Assembly (NCBI GenBank): GCA_944391055.1
Contig: CALXSF010000007.1
Span: 1-64,000 of the forward strand
Source of the DNA: an uncultured Kiritimatiellota bacterium
Lineage (GTDB): Bacteria > Verrucomicrobiota > Kiritimatiellia > RFP12 > DVOR01
DNA: 64,000 nt
Reading direction: 5' to 3'
In this document: piece after piece, positions 61,683-64,000 of the stretch
Position numbering within the stretch: the first letter of the stretch is position 1
Layout of the letters: each line of letters starts with the position of its first letter
Notes under the pieces: generated by a model
Databases searched by the model: none
The model's input: the letters and a program-made list of their open reading frames with translations, nothing else
What the model was told of the DNA's origin: nothing
Translations under genes and position numbers: made by a program

Positions 61683-62882
61683 TCAGGGGTTCAGGCCGAA
61701 GGGCGCGAGCACGCGGCCGAGGACGCCCTGCGTCTCGGCGATGGCCACGCCGTAGTTGGTGATGGGCACGCCGGCGGCCTGGGCCTGGGCGATGCGCCAG
61801 CACATAAAGGCGCGGTTGATCATGCAGCCGCCGCAGTGGACGATGAGGGCGTAGCGGGAGAGATCCTTGGGGAAGTCCTTGCCGGAGGCGACCTCGAAGG
61901 CGAGGGCCTTGCCGGTGCGTTCGCGGATCCAGGCGGGGATCTTGACGCGCCCGATGTCCTCGTCGGCGGCGTGGTGGGTGCAGGCCTCGGCGATGAGGAC
62001 GGTGTCGCCGTCGCGCAGGCGGCGGATGGCGGCGGCGCCGGCGGCGAGGGCCGGCAGGTCGCCCTTGAGGCGGGCCATGAGGATGGAGTAGGTGGTGGCC
62101 GGGACGTCGGGCGGGAGCTCGGCGACCATGCAGCGGACGACCTGCGAGTCGCAGACGGCCAGGTCGGGGCGGAGGCGGCGGGCGGCCTCGGCGATGCGCT
62201 TCTCGGTGACGACGACGGAGAGGAAGTCGTGGTCGAGCGCGTCGCGCAGCACGTTGGCCTGCGGCAGGATGAGCCGCCCCTTGGGGGCCTGGGAGTCGAT
62301 GGGGACGATCTGGAGCACCACGCCGCCGGGGGGGACGAGGCCGTCGAGCGGGGCGGGGGCCTTGGCGAAGGCCGCGGGGAGCGCCTTGGCCAGGGCGGGG
62401 CGCAGGGCGCCGAGCAGCGCGTCGCGCCCCTGCGGCGCGGCGAGGACGGGCGCGCCGGCGGCGCGGAGGGCCTCGAGGAAGGCGGGGCGCGGCGGGTGGC
62501 GGTCGGTCTGGGTGACGAGGATGAGGCAGGGCTTGCGCCCCGCGCGGGCCAGGGCCAGGAGGTCGGGGTCGGGCGGCTGGCCGTCGTCGGCGGCGACGCC
62601 GAGGATGAGGTCGGCGCGGGCGATGGCCTGCTCGGTGCGCGCGCGGCGCGCGGCGCCCAGGGCCGTCGGGTCGTCCCACCCGCCGGTGTCCAGCCAGAGG
62701 ACGGGGCCGAAGGGGGGGAACTCCATCGCCTTCTCCACCACGTCGGTGGTGGTGCCGGCCAAGGGGGAGACGATCGCCACGTCCTGCCCCGCGAGGCGGT
62801 TGAGGAGGGCGGATTTGCCGACGTTGGCGCGGCCGACGAGGGCGATGGTGAGGCGGAGGGCTTTGGGGGCGGTTTCAGGCAT
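61683..62882 (-). CDS. hydF: [FeFe]-hydrogenase maturation GTPase HydF
   Basis: A 399-residue scaffold that accepts the 2Fe subcluster from HydE/HydG and delivers it to HydA. The N-terminal GTPase (about 10-175) has G1 GRANVGKS, G2/G3 GTTTDVV and LDTGGWDD, and a VTQTD (NKxD-like) segment. A dimerisation domain follows, and the cluster domain carries EACTHHA and HCGGCM, the three ligating cysteines of its [4Fe-4S] cluster. HydE, HydG and a hydrogenase are not in the window. It overlaps the start region of slyX's neighbour by nothing and begins eight bases inside the end of the SpoU gene. Confidence 0.95.
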   Translation of the reverse strand: MPETAPKALRLTIALVGRANVGKSALLNRLAGQDVAIVSPLAGTTTDVVEKAMEFPPFGPVLWLDTGGWDDPTALGAARRARTEQAIARADLILGVAADDGQPPDPDLLALARAGRKPCLILVTQTDRHPPRPAFLEALRAAGAPVLAAPQGRDALLGALRPALAKALPAAFAKAPAPLDGLVPPGGVVLQIVPIDSQAPKGRLILPQANVLRDALDHDFLSVVVTEKRIAEAARRLRPDLAVCDSQVVRCMVAELPPDVPATTYSILMARLKGDLPALAAGAAAIRRLRDGDTVLIAEACTHHAADEDIGRVKIPAWIRERTGKALAFEVASGKDFPKDLSRYALIVHCGGCMINRAFMCWRIAQAQAAGVPITNYGVAIAETQGVLGRVLAPFGLNP

Positions 62883-63648
62883 GGCTGCGCTCGAAGGCTT
62901 GGCGGGCCGCGTGGGCCACGAGGGTGAAGGCCATCACGACGTTGAGGGAGTTCTTGTGGCCGTAGAGGGGGATGCGCACGACGGCGTCGCAGGCGCGCAC
63001 CACGTCGGGCCCCAGCCCGAAGCGTTCGCTGCCCAGGGCCACCGCGCAGGGGAAGCGCCAGCGCCACGCCTCCAACGCGGGCGCGTCGGGGACGGTCTCC
63101 AGGGCGATGACCGGGACGCCCCCGGCCTGGAGCGCGCGGACGGCCCCGAGCGTGCGCGGCGCGCGCTCCCAAGGCACGAAGGCCTCCGCGCCGAGCGCCG
63201 CCTGGCGCGCGCGGCCGTCGTCGGGCGCGGGCGTGTAGCCGCAGAGCACCACCCGCCCGACGCCGAAGCAGTCGCAGACGCGGAAGAGCGTGCCCACGTT
63301 GATCGCCGAGCGGAAGTTGTCCGCCAGCACGGTCAGCGGCATCGGGGGCGCGGGGGCGGGGGCCTCGGCGGGAAGGTCGGCGGAGAGGATCTCCACGTCG
63401 GTGACCTTGACGCGGGTGAGCGTGCGCTCGCAGGGGACGAGGAGAGCGAAGAGGTCCTGGCGCGTCATCCCCGGGCGCGCCAGGCGCGCCAGATCGGCCA
63501 AATGCGGCACCCCGGCGCACCGTTCGCGGAGGAAGCGCGCGAGGTCGGCGATGGCGGCGGCGCGGAAACGGGGCTTCTCCCAGCCGCGATCCAGTGCCGT
63601 CAGGCGCTTGTGGACGTCGCGCCACGCCTTCTCGTCTCGTTCGTCCAT
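62875..63648 (-). CDS. SpoU-family RNA 2'-O-methyltransferase
   Basis: A 257-residue SPOUT (TrmH/SpoU) methyltransferase. An N-terminal extension (1-105) is helical and may bind RNA; the catalytic domain has motif 1 NFRSAINVGTLFRVCDCFGV, motif 2 VALGSERFGLG and motif 3 IPLYGHKNSLNVVMAF with the trefoil-knot residues. The target (rRNA or tRNA ribose) cannot be said. The ATG at 63648 was preferred to an in-frame codon 21 upstream because an extended -10 sits between them. hydF overlaps its end by eight bases. Confidence 0.88.
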   Translation of the reverse strand: MDERDEKAWRDVHKRLTALDRGWEKPRFRAAAIADLARFLRERCAGVPHLADLARLARPGMTRQDLFALLVPCERTLTRVKVTDVEILSADLPAEAPAPAPPMPLTVLADNFRSAINVGTLFRVCDCFGVGRVVLCGYTPAPDDGRARQAALGAEAFVPWERAPRTLGAVRALQAGGVPVIALETVPDAPALEAWRWRFPCAVALGSERFGLGPDVVRACDAVVRIPLYGHKNSLNVVMAFTLVAHAARQAFERSHA

Positions 63649-63655
63649 GGCGTCT

Positions 63656-63664
63656 AGGATACCA
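63656..63664 (-). promoter_or_regulatory. extended -10 of the SpoU-hydF-slyX operon, leaderless geometry
   Basis: On the minus strand TGG followed by TATCCT (63661-63656), seven bases from the ATG at 63648. Confidence 0.5.
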
Positions 63665-63858
63665 CAAAGCGCCCGGCCTGCGGCGGCGGGCGCGGCGCGC
63701 GCCGCGCCCACGCCGGGGAAAGGGGGGTGGAATGGGGCGGAAAAGGGGGCAAATCGTTAGGATTTGCTTATTTTTCTTGCGGCGCCGCTTGGCATTTCTT
63801 GTCGGAAGTCGCTATGGTTCGTGGCGAAATGCACGATTTTCGGGCGCGTTCCGGGGGC

Positions 63859-63887
63859 TTGACAAGGTTGTTCGGAAAGGCTAATAT
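63859..63887 (+). promoter_or_regulatory. strong consensus promoter near the window end
   Basis: TTGACA (63859-63864), exactly 17 bases, TAATAT (63882-63887). It is the closest match to a sigma-70 consensus in the window. The leader of about 40 nt contains AGGAAGTGAG before the ATG at 63935. The rest of the gap 63665-63858 shows no ORF or RNA signal; it is less GC-rich than its surroundings. Confidence 0.85.
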
Positions 63888-63934
63888 TAGCGCGTTTTAA
63901 TTCAAGGCCCACCGTGGGCAAGGAAGTGAGACGT

Positions 63935-64000
63935 ATGGATGCTTTTCTGTTGCCGACCGACCGTGCGGAGCTGCTGAGGCGGCTCTCGGCGAAGGTGGCC
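63935..64000 (+). CDS. start of an unidentified gene, cut by the window edge
   Basis: The first 22 codons of an open frame (MDAFLLPTDRAELLRRLSAK and on) after AGGAAG eight bases upstream and a consensus promoter. The visible part looks amphipathic-helical and cytoplasmic. Too short to name; the strong promoter suggests an abundantly made protein. Confidence 0.6.
   Translation, partial: MDAFLLPTDRAELLRRLSAKVA

Overview
The window is a GC-rich, densely packed bacterial chromosome segment. A TonB-dependent receptor, lipid-A/LPS-type glycosyltransferases and many signal peptides mark the organism as Gram-negative. It looks strictly anaerobic: HydF ([FeFe]-hydrogenase maturation), an anaerobic sulfatase-maturating radical SAM enzyme and a nickel-pincer cofactor operon. 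The mix of sugar-acid catabolism (TRAP transporter, KduD, KduI, GH2), the anSME, a eukaryote-like type 2 IleRS and many PVC-like secreted proteins suggests a gut or sediment member of the Kiritimatiellota/Lentisphaerae branch. This is an inference from gene content only; no rRNA or other phylogenetic marker was compared.

Layout. 0-7.5 kb: end of an unknown protein, gyrB, a class IV aminotransferase, a PtsN-like EIIA, ileS. 7.6-12.8 kb: a glycan-assembly block of three tandem GT25 enzymes, one GT4 and two tandem GT2 paralogues. 12.8-18.4 kb: a RibD-C-type reductase, a giant secreted DUF3857/transglutaminase-like protein and tsaD. 18.5-18.7 kb: tRNA-Arg and initiator tRNA. 19-24.6 kb: TonB-dependent receptor plus an FtsX-type ABC transporter. 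24.7-26.4 kb: NFU domain protein, tsaE, nadA. 26.5-31.2 kb: phosphohexomutase and an NtrB/NtrC-like sigma-54 two-component system followed by a secreted CxxCxGxG-repeat protein. 31.3-36.4 kb: DUF1846, a phosphoesterase/beta-propeller fusion, trmL, an esterase. 36.4-41 kb: cbiM-larB-larC-larE-anSME. 41-47.7 kb: uronate operon dctPQM-kduD-kduI-GH2. 48-50.5 kb: infA, a GHL10 protein and a small hypothetical. 50.7-56.5 kb: a six-gene operon of unrecognised proteins with lower GC, next to a tRNA-Val/tRNA-Pro pair. 57-63.6 kb: clpC, an MsbA-like ABC transporter, slyX, hydF, a SpoU methyltransferase and a strong promoter for a gene cut by the window end.

Themes. Most single-gene promoters share an extended -10 (TGnTAnnnT) with no obvious -35, and at several genes it lies only 6-7 nt from the start codon, which predicts leaderless mRNAs. 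Two promoters have a 19-bp spacer around a GGAG-GC-CTCC palindrome, as MerR-family targets do; one drives the nickel-cofactor operon. Tandem duplication with locally homogenised DNA occurs three times (GT25 x3, GT2 x2, secreted zinc-finger-like proteins x2).

The best candidate for an undescribed system is the 50.7-56.5 kb operon: one clean promoter, two duplicated secreted four-cysteine proteins, and three novel proteins with no recognised domain. The nickel-pincer operon without an adjacent LarA is the best candidate for a known cofactor serving an unknown enzyme.
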